This document shows, piece by piece, positions 1-7,056 of a stretch of DNA of 9,001 bases. Made by a program: the position numbers and the translations under genes. Positions within the stretch are counted from its first letter, which is position 1. Every line of letters starts with the position of its first letter. This DNA is from Candidatus Melainabacteria bacterium (GTDB lineage: Bacteria; Cyanobacteriota; Vampirovibrionia; 2-02-FULL-35-15): positions 1 to 9,001 of the forward strand of contig JAHFBD010000084.1 of assembly GCA_023250175.1 (NCBI GenBank). The letters are read 5' to 3'. The notes beneath the pieces are model-generated. The model made no database searches and was not told the DNA's origin. It worked only from the letters and a program-made list of their open reading frames with translations.

Positions 1-2366
1 TAGATATTGCATATGGATCAAAAGTAATTGCAAAGTTACTTTTAAATAGAGGTATTAATTCTGTTGAAGCAGCAAGAGCATACTTAAATCCAAAATTCTA
101 TATAGAGTCTTCCTTTGAAGACATACCAGACTTACTGAAAGCAAAAGAGCGTATTATTCAAGCTATAAATAAAGATGAAAAAATAACAATCTTTGGAGAT
201 TATGATGTAGATGGTGTTACTGCTACTTGTTGTCTTTTAATTACGTTAAAACAATTCACAAACAATATTGATTTCTACATTCCAAACCGTCTAACCGAGG
301 GTTATGGATTAAATATTGAAGCAGTAAAAACAATAGCTACAAAGCACAAAACAAAACTTTTAATTACTTGTGATTGCGGTATAACAAATCAAAAAGAAAT
401 AGAGTTAGCAAATGAACTAGGCATGGATGTTATTGTAACTGATCACCATGCTTTACCAGAAATTTTGCCACCAGCATGTGCTGTCTTAAATCCAAAAATA
501 TTACCTGAAGAACATAAACTTCATTATTTACCAGGAGTTGGGGTCGCATATGAACTAGCGCAAGCAATCTTCCAAACACTAGGGAGATTACCACATTCCA
601 CGGATATAGAAAATATTGAGTTGCTTGACCTTGTAGCACTTGGGATGATTGCAGATTTAGCTCCATTAGTAAATGAAAACAGATATCTTGTTCAAATAGG
701 ACTTGAAAAATTAGCAAAAACACAAAAAATAGGATTGCAGGAGTTATTAAAAATGTGTGGGCTGGGAGCTAATAACACTACATCTACTGCTCCAAATCCT
801 GAGCATATTGGTTTTGGAATTGCACCAAGAATCAACGCTGTTGGAAGACTTACTAATGCTTCATTGGCAGTACAGCTTCTTACCACTAATGATTTATTAG
901 AAGCTGTAAATATTTCCTGTGAGTTAGATACTCAAAATAAAGAAAGGCAATTTATTTGTGAAGAGACATTAAAAGAAGCTACTGAAATGGTAAAAGAACA
1001 AAAACAACAAAACAAGGACAAGAAAGACAAATGTATTATTTTAGCTAAAGAGGGATGGCATCACGGCGTAGTAGGAATAGTAGCTTCACGAATAGTTGAA
1101 AAATTTCATTTACCAACAATTTTAATTGCTGTAGATAATGAACAAAACATAGCCCGTGGCTCTGGTCGTAGTATAGGTCAGCTTGATATTGTAAGTGCTT
1201 TATATGCTAATTCTACATACCTTGAAAAGTTTGGTGGACACAAAGCAGCTTGTGGGTTAAGCATTAAACCAGCAAACATTACAAATTTCATTTCAGAATT
1301 TACAGCTTATGTAAACAATTTACTTGGTAATACAGACATTGACCCTATTTTAAAAATTGATTCGGAATTACCACTTAAAGATTTAAATAAAGAGTTTTTA
1401 GAGAAAATATTTAAACTATCTCCATTTGGGTTTGGTAATCCAATGCCTGTTTTTGCTAGTGAGCTAGTAGAAGTAGTAGGAATTAGAACCATTGGAAAAA
1501 ATAATCAACATTTAAAGTTAGTAGTAAAAGTAGACAATGACGTACAAACTTTTGGAGCCTTGATCTGGAATTTTGATAATTCAACACAGTTTAACCTTGG
1601 TGATAAAGTAAAGCTTGCTTATACACCAAAGTTTAATACGTTTAATGGAGAAACTTTTATACAGCTTGAGGTAAAAGACTGGGATTTAGAATTGAGCATA
1701 CGTTTACCAGAACCTAAGCCTTTAAAAGATATTGAAATTTATGATTTTCGTGGTGAACCTCAAAAATGTTTAACTACTTTTTCACCATATACTTCTCCCG
1801 TAACATATTTTGCTGAGGTTATGCAAAAAGATTATTTGCCACTAAAAACAAGCTCAAGAACTAAAATTGAAAAAACACAAAGTTTAGTATTTTTAGAAAC
1901 GCCACCAGATGAGTTTATTTTTCTGGATATAATACAACGCTCACAAGCAAAGCAAATATATTTAGGATTTTCTGAACAAAGGCAGAACCCTCAATCTTTT
2001 GCAGTAACTACTTTAAAGAAGCTTATTGGCATGCTCAAATATGCCAGTAATTATAAAAACTCAGGAATAAATGAGCTTGACCTTCAATCTGCTTTAGGAA
2101 TAAATAGAATGACATTAGCGTATGGACTAGAAATATTAGTAAAAACAGGGTTTTTATCATATAAAAGAGCTGGAAATGAGTTAAATATAAACCTTAACAA
2201 TTTAACTCGACAGAATTTTAATGAGTTATTAGAATATAATTTGTTTGTTTCTGAAATAAAACAAATTTTAGATTTCAAACAATGGTTTAGTGAAGTAGAT
2301 CTAGATGCTATAACAAAGATGTTAAACGAACATAATTTACAAGCCATTACTGCTTTAGCAAAATAA
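1..2366 (+). CDS. recJ: Single-stranded-DNA-specific exonuclease RecJ, 5'-truncated by the window
   Basis: RecJ is a cytoplasmic 5'-3' single-strand DNA exonuclease of the DHH phosphoesterase family, used in recombination, mismatch and base-excision repair. The frame is open from the first base (first full codon at 3), giving 787 visible residues; a few tens of N-terminal residues and the start lie outside. Visible motifs, numbered from codon 3: GDYDVDG (65-71), PNRLTEGYG (94-102), CDCG (123-126), DHH (147-149), LVALGMIADL (around 210-219), PRINAVGRL (276-284), the DHHA1-side GWHHGVVGIVASR (351-363), SGRS (387-390) and GGHKAACG (411-418). An OB-type region follows, then a C-terminal extension of about 200 residues starting near base 1740, as in long RecJ proteins. 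All metal-binding acidic and His motifs are intact; the usual GGHxxAAG is AACG here. The ATG at 423 is internal and not the start. Identity is nearly certain; the C-terminal extension is less conserved. Confidence 0.97.
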   Translation, partial: DIAYGSKVIAKLLLNRGINSVEAARAYLNPKFYIESSFEDIPDLLKAKERIIQAINKDEKITIFGDYDVDGVTATCCLLITLKQFTNNIDFYIPNRLTEGYGLNIEAVKTIATKHKTKLLITCDCGITNQKEIELANELGMDVIVTDHHALPEILPPACAVLNPKILPEEHKLHYLPGVGVAYELAQAIFQTLGRLPHSTDIENIELLDLVALGMIADLAPLVNENRYLVQIGLEKLAKTQKIGLQELLKMCGLGANNTTSTAPNPEHIGFGIAPRINAVGRLTNASLAVQLLTTNDLLEAVNISCELDTQNKERQFICEETLKEATEMVKEQKQQNKDKKDKCIILAKEGWHHGVVGIVASRIVEKFHLPTILIAVDNEQNIARGSGRSIGQLDIVSALYANSTYLEKFGGHKAACGLSIKPANITNFISEFTAYVNNLLGNTDIDPILKIDSELPLKDLNKEFLEKIFKLSPFGFGNPMPVFASELVEVVGIRTIGKNNQHLKLVVKVDNDVQTFGALIWNFDNSTQFNLGDKVKLAYTPKFNTFNGETFIQLEVKDWDLELSIRLPEPKPLKDIEIYDFRGEPQKCLTTFSPYTSPVTYFAEVMQKDYLPLKTSSRTKIEKTQSLVFLETPPDEFIFLDIIQRSQAKQIYLGFSEQRQNPQSFAVTTLKKLIGMLKYASNYKNSGINELDLQSALGINRMTLAYGLEILVKTGFLSYKRAGNELNINLNNLTRQNFNELLEYNLFVSEIKQILDFKQWFSEVDLDAITKMLNEHNLQAITALAK

Positions 2367-2389
2367 ATAACAATATAAAAGGATATAAT

Positions 2390-2938
2390 ATGACTGTGAA
2401 AGAAAATGAAACCCAAACACCAGAATCTATTAAGTCTAAAATAAGAGACATTCCAGACTTCCCAAGAGAAGGTATAGTTTTTAAAGATATTACAACAGTG
2501 CTTAGAGATACATCTGCATTTAGGCATTCAGTTGATCTTTTAGCTAAACATTTTGAAAAACAAAAAATAGATTATATTGCTGGAATTGAAGCACGGGGAT
2601 TTATTTTTGGAAGTGCTTTAGCATATAAGCTTGGTGTAGGATTTATACCGATTAGAAAACCAGGTAAGCTACCATCAAAAACAGAAAGCATTTCATATGA
2701 TCTTGAATATGGCAAGGACAGTTTAGAAATTCATATAGATGCAATAGAGCCTGGTAAAAGAGTTTTAATTGTCGATGATCTTTTGGCTACAGGCGGTACT
2801 GCTGATGCGGCAATTAAACTGGTTAAAAAAATTGGTGGGGTAATTGTTGGACTTGCTTGTGTTGTTGAGTTAGAGTTTTTAAAGGGCAGAGAAAAATTAC
2901 CAGAAGACTGTAAAATAACCAGATTAATTACTTTTTAA
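2390..2938 (+). CDS. apt: Adenine phosphoribosyltransferase
   Basis: Apt converts adenine plus PRPP to AMP and pyrophosphate, a cytoplasmic purine-salvage step. The 182-residue product has the usual family length with a slightly long N-terminus. Visible marks are IPDFPREGIVFKDIT (21-35), the EARGFIFG loop (67-74), RKPGKLP (89-95) and the PRPP-binding signature VLIVDDLLATGGTA (125-138) with its Asp pair and TGG. The start is supported by AAAGGA at 2378-2383, six bases before the ATG. It follows recJ by 23 bases with no terminator between, so the two are probably co-transcribed; recJ-apt adjacency is known in several bacterial groups. The stop is followed directly by a non-coding stretch. Nothing is truncated or unusual. 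Confidence 0.97.
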   Translation: MTVKENETQTPESIKSKIRDIPDFPREGIVFKDITTVLRDTSAFRHSVDLLAKHFEKQKIDYIAGIEARGFIFGSALAYKLGVGFIPIRKPGKLPSKTESISYDLEYGKDSLEIHIDAIEPGKRVLIVDDLLATGGTADAAIKLVKKIGGVIVGLACVVELEFLKGREKLPEDCKITRLITF

Positions 2939-3022
2939 GATAATTCTCACTGCCTCTGTCAAATTAATAATTGCTAATGGTAATAGAAGAATTACCAACA
3001 AATTACGTATAAATAAACTCAT
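2924..3022 (-). CDS. Possible 32-residue hydrophobic peptide (doubtful)
   Basis: On the minus strand an ATG at 3022 opens a 32-codon frame ending in TAA at 2926-2924, overlapping the 3' end of apt by 15 bases. The peptide begins MSLFIRNLLVILLLPLAII and continues with a short polar helix-like tail, so it would make one membrane segment with a positive charge near the N-terminus. No good ribosome binding site precedes the ATG, and AT-rich DNA easily yields Leu/Ile-rich frames by chance. It also contains the 2978-2997 inverted repeat. Listed only because it is the one small frame in this gap that looks like a protein; I would not annotate it as a gene without conservation. Confidence 0.17.
   Translation of the reverse strand: MSLFIRNLLVILLLPLAIINLTEAVRIILKSN
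2978..2997. repeat. Perfect 7-bp inverted repeat after apt
   Basis: TGGTAAT and ATTACCA are separated by AGAAGA and form a perfect 7-bp stem with a 6-base loop, 39 bases after the apt stop codon. There is no run of T after it on the + strand, so it is not a canonical intrinsic terminator. It could still be a weak 3'-end structure for recJ-apt. Confidence 0.35.
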
Positions 3023-3054
3023 TTACAAATTCTTAGTTAGAATAAAAAGTAACT

Positions 3055-3090
3055 GTTCAAACTCTAAGCATAATAGTTCAAGGTCTATGC
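3055..3090. promoter_or_regulatory. Imperfect direct repeat spaced 21 bp (possible operator)
   Basis: GTTCAAACTCTAAGC (3055-3069) and GTTCAAGGTCTATGC (3076-3090) match at 12 of 15 positions and start 21 bases apart, two turns of the helix. A -10-like CATAAT (3069-3074) sits between the copies, without a convincing -35. The arrangement fits a dimeric regulator binding upstream of the caspase-like gene, but it could be chance in AT-rich DNA. Confidence 0.3.
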
Positions 3091-3105
3091 TATTTAAGGT
3101 AGTGA

Positions 3106-3131
3106 GACTTGTCCAATTTATTTGGCAAGTC
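3106..3131 (+). repeat. Leader hairpin 1 upstream of the caspase-like gene
   Basis: GACTTG-T-CCAA (3106-3116) pairs with TTGGCAAGTC (3122-3131), giving a 10-bp stem with one bulged T and the 5-base loop TTTAT. It has no T-tract behind it. It lies 17 bases before a second, stronger hairpin, so the leader is structured as a unit. Confidence 0.5.
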
Positions 3132-3147
3132 GAATGGTTTATGCAAA

Positions 3148-3183
3148 GGTGACTCTGAGGAGCAGAGTCACCGCAAGAGTCAC
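3148..3183 (+). repeat. Leader hairpin 2: perfect 10-bp palindrome plus a third competing arm
   Basis: GGTGACTCTG (3148-3157) and CAGAGTCACC (3163-3172) are perfectly complementary around the loop AGGAG. A third arm, AGAGTCAC (3176-3183), can replace the right arm by pairing with GTGACTCT (3149-3156). The element is clearly richer in G+C than its surroundings. It ends 23 bases before the ATG at 3207, leaving the real ribosome binding site (TGAGGT, 3197-3202) free. It could be a dispersed palindromic repeat or an RNA switch; no T-tract follows, so it is not a standard terminator. Confidence 0.6.
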
Positions 3184-3206
3184 TTGAATAATTATATGAG
3201 GTAACT

Positions 3207-4823
3207 ATGGCTATAAGAGTGCCTTTAGTTAGTAGTATTGGTAAACAAGTTAGTTCTAAAGAGAAAAAAGAAGAACCTAAGCAAGACACTAAGATTTCAA
3301 ATCATCGATCATTATTAGCTCTTATTCCAAGTGCTGCAATTCTTTCATCACTCTTGTTAATAAGTGGCAATGATGTAGATAATTCTACTCCTTCTCAAAA
3401 AGATAATTCTATGCAGGATTGGATGAATAATGATCTACGTACAATCCCACAATTCAGTAATTTAGAAGCAGAGAGTATTGCAGATGAGCTTCGTGGATTA
3501 AATGGATTTGAAGCCAGGGAACGATTTTTAAATAGTGAACTGCAAAGATTAAATCCACAACTTTTACCCTCTAATAATCCTTATCCAACAACAGGACTCG
3601 ATATATTTAATCAAGGTAATAATCTTTCTTTAGTATGCCTTGGAGTTAAAAAATATCCTACCGAGTTTATTTTTATAGATCAAAATTACTTTTTAGGTAA
3701 AAATCAAAACCCTGTTCGTATTGCATTAAGTTATGATGAGGTAATGAATACCAGGTCAAGAGAAGATGTTGCTGGTTTACTTGAAAGAAAATTCACACAA
3801 CATAAAGAAGAATTAAAAGAGCAATATCTAACCTGGATGCAGCCATATAGGTATGACTTCCCAAGACAGAATGGAGCATCAATGGTTGCTTTAGTCTTGG
3901 GCAACCTGCCAGGTATGGAATCAGATATGGCAAGAGCAGTAGATATGTACCATAACCAATATGGCATGTCTATTGAAGCCATGTGTATAGATGGACCACA
4001 TAAAGAAATATTTGAAAGAGAGTTGCGCAAGTATGGAATTTCTAATTTTCCTAGAATAGAAACAGCAACTAGAAGTGATATTCTGACTAATTTTGAACGT
4101 GCTCTTAAAAAAGCAATTGATGAGAAAAAATCAACCTTTATGTTTCATTATGGAGCACATGGTAGTAATGATGGAAGAATATGGGCATCTGATACATCTT
4201 TTACTGGTGAAGATCTTGCTAAAGTATTGTCAATGAACTATAAGGGCAAACCTATTTGTGAACAAATAGATATTACAATCTGGGCTGGCTCATGTTATTC
4301 AGGTAGACAGCTAGATGGAATAAAAAAATATTTTGATGAGAGAAAAAATATTCCTGTTATGAGTTTAAGGATTCTTACTGAGTCTACTTATACTACTGCT
4401 GGTGCAAGTACTACTCCTGACAATGCTTCTTTAATTATTGATGTGATGACAGACAACTCGGGTCCACTTGATTACTATAACTCATGGTATAGAGAATATA
4501 TTACATACTTGCAAAGTAAAAACAATACAGGTGTAGAGTATGCAAACACTTATATTCACAGAATGAAGTTTGCTGATTTAATGGCACGATTTGATACCTG
4601 GAATAGGCAAGATCCTCAGGGTTACTTTTATTCTAACAATCCAAGTAATCACACAAGTGAAGGTATATATTTCACAAGCTTTACCCCCAAGAGTACTATA
4701 AAAAATAATGAGAATGCAGTGTTAGCTAGTTCTCTAAATAACTTTAATAGTATTCATGGAATGAATTCAAGAGAAAGAAAAGAATTTTTAGAGAGTTTTT
4801 TAACAGCGGCATCTAAAGCATAA
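3207..4823 (+). CDS. Membrane-anchored caspase-like (clan CD) cysteine peptidase
   Basis: The 538-residue product shows the clan CD peptidase dyad: HYGAHGS at 314-320 (His318) and AGSCYSGR at 360-367 (Cys363), each after a hydrophobic strand, as in the caspase/metacaspase fold. MVALVLGNLPG (226-236) fits the first strand and loop of that fold. An N-terminal 34-residue Lys-rich segment precedes one hydrophobic stretch (about 35-53), so the protein is probably inserted with the peptidase domain outside the cytoplasm, or is an uncleaved-signal exported protein. Residues 60-220 are polar and helical, without a known family. A motif of RER-x(0-2)-FL-x-S-x-L type occurs both before the domain (104-114) and at the C-terminus (522-531). 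The start has a good site, TGAGGT, five bases away from its GAGG core. The leader carries two hairpins. Clan assignment is firm; the exact family (C14-like versus C13/C11-like), substrate and role are unknown. Confidence 0.85.
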   Translation: MAIRVPLVSSIGKQVSSKEKKEEPKQDTKISNHRSLLALIPSAAILSSLLLISGNDVDNSTPSQKDNSMQDWMNNDLRTIPQFSNLEAESIADELRGLNGFEARERFLNSELQRLNPQLLPSNNPYPTTGLDIFNQGNNLSLVCLGVKKYPTEFIFIDQNYFLGKNQNPVRIALSYDEVMNTRSREDVAGLLERKFTQHKEELKEQYLTWMQPYRYDFPRQNGASMVALVLGNLPGMESDMARAVDMYHNQYGMSIEAMCIDGPHKEIFERELRKYGISNFPRIETATRSDILTNFERALKKAIDEKKSTFMFHYGAHGSNDGRIWASDTSFTGEDLAKVLSMNYKGKPICEQIDITIWAGSCYSGRQLDGIKKYFDERKNIPVMSLRILTESTYTTAGASTTPDNASLIIDVMTDNSGPLDYYNSWYREYITYLQSKNNTGVEYANTYIHRMKFADLMARFDTWNRQDPQGYFYSNNPSNHTSEGIYFTSFTPKSTIKNNENAVLASSLNNFNSIHGMNSRERKEFLESFLTAASKA

Positions 4824-4837
4824 GGCATACCCTTGTG

Positions 4838-4867
4838 ATGCGCTAGCAGATTGCTTCGTCAGGGCTA
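4838..4867. repeat. Possible decayed dispersed repeat after the caspase-like gene
   Basis: The spacer contains GCAGATTGCTTCGTCAGGGC (4846-4865), richer in G+C than its surroundings. The core AGATTGCTTCGTC resembles a word I recall from intergenic repeats of many bacteria. No good hairpin and no terminator T-tract are visible. The resemblance is from memory and not verified. Confidence 0.25.
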
Positions 4868-4895
4868 AATCCACTCTTTTCTAATAAAAATTAAG

Positions 4896-4910
4896 TATAC
4901 TTATAGTATA
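4896..4910. promoter_or_regulatory. Palindrome TATACT-TAT-AGTATA ahead of the hemerythrin-like gene
   Basis: Two perfect 6-base arms surround TAT, ending 27 bases before the ATG at 4938. Both TATACT (4896-4901) and TATAGT (4902-4907) look like -10 boxes, so this may be a promoter, an operator over a promoter, or both. No good -35 is seen at the proper distance. Confidence 0.4.
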
Positions 4911-4937
4911 AGCACATAACAAAGAAAGAATTTTACC

Positions 4938-5792
4938 ATGAGTCAAACTCAAGACAATCATATAAGTTTTATAAAAAGTTTAAAATCTGAACATAGGTCA
5001 ATTATTTCAACTATGTATGAAATAGATCATCAAGCTAATGGACCAGGTGATTTAGAAAACTCTACTGAGAAGTTAAAAAAAATAACTGACCTTTTATTTG
5101 CTCATTTAGAAAAGGAAGATAAAGAATTATACCCACTCTTGCTAAACAATAAAGAAACAAAAGAATTAGCAAAAAAATATTCTTATGATATGGAAAGACT
5201 TTCTACAATAGCTTATGACTTTTTTAATAGGTACTGTGTAAATAAAGAGGGGTTAAAAATATTTATAGAAGATTTTATAAATGGATATTCACTTTTTAAA
5301 GGGTTGCTCAAAGTCCGAATCAAAAGAGAAGAATTAGAATTATATCCTGCTTTTGTCTTATTGCAGTCTGGAATACTATATTCTGAAGTACTAGAGTATG
5401 TTCAGAAACAAGAAGCAAAACATTATACAGAGCAAAAAAAAGTTATTGTTTTTGGACATAATGAACCTTACTTAAAAGCTATTGAACTTGCATTGCAAAT
5501 ATGTGGTCATGAAGCAGTTTCTATAAATTCTACAAATCAAATTGTATCAATGCTCCCAACTGCAAACTCGAACCTGCTTTTATTAGATGTCACAAAGTCT
5601 GATAAAGAAATTGCTGATTTAATCAAGCATTTGAGAGAACAAGATAATCATTCAACTCCTATAATAGGCTATTCCACAAATGAAACTAATATAATTGAGG
5701 AAACTATTAGTCAAAATCTAGATGCTTTTATCCCCCAAATCTCTATCAACATGGAAACATTCTCAGAGAAAATAAAACAACTACTGGACTAA
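4938..5792 (+). CDS. Degenerate hemerythrin-like domain fused to a pseudo-receiver domain
   Basis: The N-terminal 150 residues look like a hemerythrin (HHE) four-helix bundle. EHRSI (18-22) and HLEKEDKELYP (56-66) carry His19, His56 and Glu60 in the expected helix positions. In the second half the matching helices have Met85 (YDMERL) and Arg127 (RIKREELELYP, 127-137) where His is expected, while Glu131 remains. Two iron ligands are therefore missing and a normal di-iron site is unlikely. Residues 168-284 follow a response-regulator receiver pattern: strand VIVFGHNE, phospho-acceptor-like Asp217 in LLLLDV, Ser/Thr in GYST (244-247). The usual Asp pair is replaced by His174/Asn175 and the Lys by Gln267, so normal phosphorylation is doubtful. 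There is no output or membrane domain. The ribosome site is weak (AAAGAAAG, about 4920-4927). A signalling or protein-binding role is likely; the function is unknown. Confidence 0.7.
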   Translation: MSQTQDNHISFIKSLKSEHRSIISTMYEIDHQANGPGDLENSTEKLKKITDLLFAHLEKEDKELYPLLLNNKETKELAKKYSYDMERLSTIAYDFFNRYCVNKEGLKIFIEDFINGYSLFKGLLKVRIKREELELYPAFVLLQSGILYSEVLEYVQKQEAKHYTEQKKVIVFGHNEPYLKAIELALQICGHEAVSINSTNQIVSMLPTANSNLLLLDVTKSDKEIADLIKHLREQDNHSTPIIGYSTNETNIIEETISQNLDAFIPQISINMETFSEKIKQLLD

Positions 5793-5828
5793 TATTTTGC
5801 ACTGTACATAGTAAGAAAATCTTTACAA

Positions 5829-5857
5829 TTGCAGTTGCTAATTAGTTTTGATACAAT
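5829..5857 (+). promoter_or_regulatory. Candidate sigma-70 promoter for the HExxH gene
   Basis: TTGCAG (5829-5834), a 17-base spacer and TACAAT (5852-5857), with an extended -10 TG at 5849-5850, form the best promoter match in the spacers. Transcription would start near 5863-5865 and give a leader of about 125 bases carrying the 5893-5955 palindromic island. Confidence 0.55.
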
Positions 5858-5892
5858 TATCCAATCCTTAGAATAGTATCAGTTATCTTTTA

Positions 5893-5955
5893 GCCTGGAT
5901 CCTCCTCGCCTCGTCTCCACCAAGGCGGAGGGGACAATCAAGTTGGGAATGACAG
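5893..5955. repeat. GC-rich palindromic island resembling a dispersed intergenic repeat
   Basis: The island is far richer in G+C than its surroundings. Its ends, GCCTGGATCC and GGGAATGACAG, match the outer words of a widespread intergenic palindromic repeat family (GTCATTCCC ... GGAATCCAGG on the other strand), as I recall it. Inside, two alternative stems are possible. The first is TCCTCCTCGCCT (5900-5911) with AGGCGGAGGGGA (5923-5934), with two wobbles and one mismatch. The second is GTCTCCACC (5913-5921) with GGAGGGGAC (5927-5935) around the loop AAGGC. It ends 36 bases before the next ATG. Family membership is from memory. Confidence 0.55.
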
Positions 5956-5991
5956 TATAGTTAACTGACAGTCTTATTAGCATTTTAAAAT

Positions 5992-7056
5992 ATGTTACCT
6001 ATTAATAGAATATATCCGTTCAGGCAATTGTTAAATTCAACACTTTATCATCAAGGAGTTGATGATGGTGCTAACAATAAATTTCAAGATATAAAGACTA
6101 AACAACCACAAAATATAAATCCAACAGAAACTTCAATAGCTAATCAAGCAAAGATAAAAGAAAGTAATGAAAAAAATATATGGAAGAATCTATCTCCATT
6201 TATTAATGCATATGCCAAAATTGTTGCTAGTGTGCCAGATAAACCTTCTGCCTGGATGTTAGTGTGGGTAAAAAGTGATGCTGCTTTATTTTATAATTTT
6301 CCCTATAAACCTATTCCTGAAGAATCAAAACTATATGAATATTTAATAAGTCAAGATGCTGAAAAACAAAAAAGACTTTTAGAATGTGAAAAATTGCTTG
6401 TGAACTCTTATATGGCTGCTAAAGATTTTGTAAGTGGTGGTTTAGAAGTACAATCAGGTTTTGAGATAGTAGGTGAAAAAGATTATGCTATGAGGGTTCG
6501 AGGGTTTTTTGGAATTGAGGTGTCATATTCTTATGTAGACTGTGTTTTAGAGGCTATAGAAAACAACTCAAAAGATGAGATTAATTGCTGGCAACAATTT
6601 TTTACAGGAGTATTTGCTCATGAAATGACACATGAGTTAAGAGAGGAAATCTATCAAAATGGTGATACTGGACAGGAAATTGCTTCACATGCAGTAGAGA
6701 TACTGTCTACTGGCGGAGATAATTTGTTGGCAGATTTAAGTCTTAGCAAAAAAATAAGTGAACCGGATACTTCATATAACAAAGACATAATCACGGGTTT
6801 AAAGGTCCTTCAACAAAAGCTTTCTCAAAGCAATCTTTGTCAATATAAGCCTAAAACACATGAGCCAAGCGAATTAAACCGAGCCATGCAATCAATACCT
6901 GAAGATAAAAAAGAAGAGGTATTAAAAAATCTTGCACAAGAGATTATAAAAACACCAGCTATTGACTTATTAAGAATTGCAGCACAAGTCAATGTAGTAC
7001 CTATGAAAAAAGCTAATGTAATTGATCTTCTTAAAAGGTTGGAAGAAGCCAGTTAG
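5992..7056 (+). CDS. Putative zinc metallopeptidase (HExxH), family not recognised
   Basis: The 354-residue product contains HEMTH at 210-214 inside a helix-like hydrophobic context (FFTGVFAHEMTHELREEI), the zincin zinc-binding signature with catalytic Glu211. Glu229 in GQEIASHAVEIL (227-238), 15 residues after His214, or His233, could be the third ligand, which would suggest a gluzincin-like arrangement. No signal peptide or membrane segment is seen, so it is probably cytoplasmic. Residues 1-60 are polar and low in structure; 62-110 are Trp-rich (IWKN, AWMLVWV); the C-terminal 60 residues are helical and charged. A TAA lies three bases before the ATG and no ribosome binding site precedes it, so initiation is weak or the start is uncertain; TTG at 6028 is an alternative. 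A promoter candidate lies at 5829-5857. The stop codon lies inside a direct repeat. A short HExxH motif alone can be coincidental, but the helix context supports it. Confidence 0.62.
   Translation: MLPINRIYPFRQLLNSTLYHQGVDDGANNKFQDIKTKQPQNINPTETSIANQAKIKESNEKNIWKNLSPFINAYAKIVASVPDKPSAWMLVWVKSDAALFYNFPYKPIPEESKLYEYLISQDAEKQKRLLECEKLLVNSYMAAKDFVSGGLEVQSGFEIVGEKDYAMRVRGFFGIEVSYSYVDCVLEAIENNSKDEINCWQQFFTGVFAHEMTHELREEIYQNGDTGQEIASHAVEILSTGGDNLLADLSLSKKISEPDTSYNKDIITGLKVLQQKLSQSNLCQYKPKTHEPSELNRAMQSIPEDKKEEVLKNLAQEIIKTPAIDLLRIAAQVNVVPMKKANVIDLLKRLEEAS

Noticed and set aside
423..2366. RecJ starting at ATG 423
   Set aside because: The same frame is open from base 1 and encodes the essential GDYDVDG and CDCG motifs upstream, so 423 is an internal Met.
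2084..2527. 147-codon minus-strand frame across recJ and apt
   Set aside because: It spans two well-supported genes and shows no domain; its composition is typical of antisense of AT-rich coding DNA.
2978..2997. Intrinsic terminator of recJ-apt
   Set aside because: The stem is AT-rich and lacks a following T-tract on the + strand, so it is kept only as an inverted repeat.
3055..3183. CRISPR array
   Set aside because: The repeats are too few, short and irregular; no spacer-repeat periodicity and no cas genes are present.
3023..3289. 88-codon minus-strand frame over the caspase-like leader
   Set aside because: It overlaps the start of the caspase-like gene, has Cys/Ser/Leu-rich antisense composition and no ribosome site.
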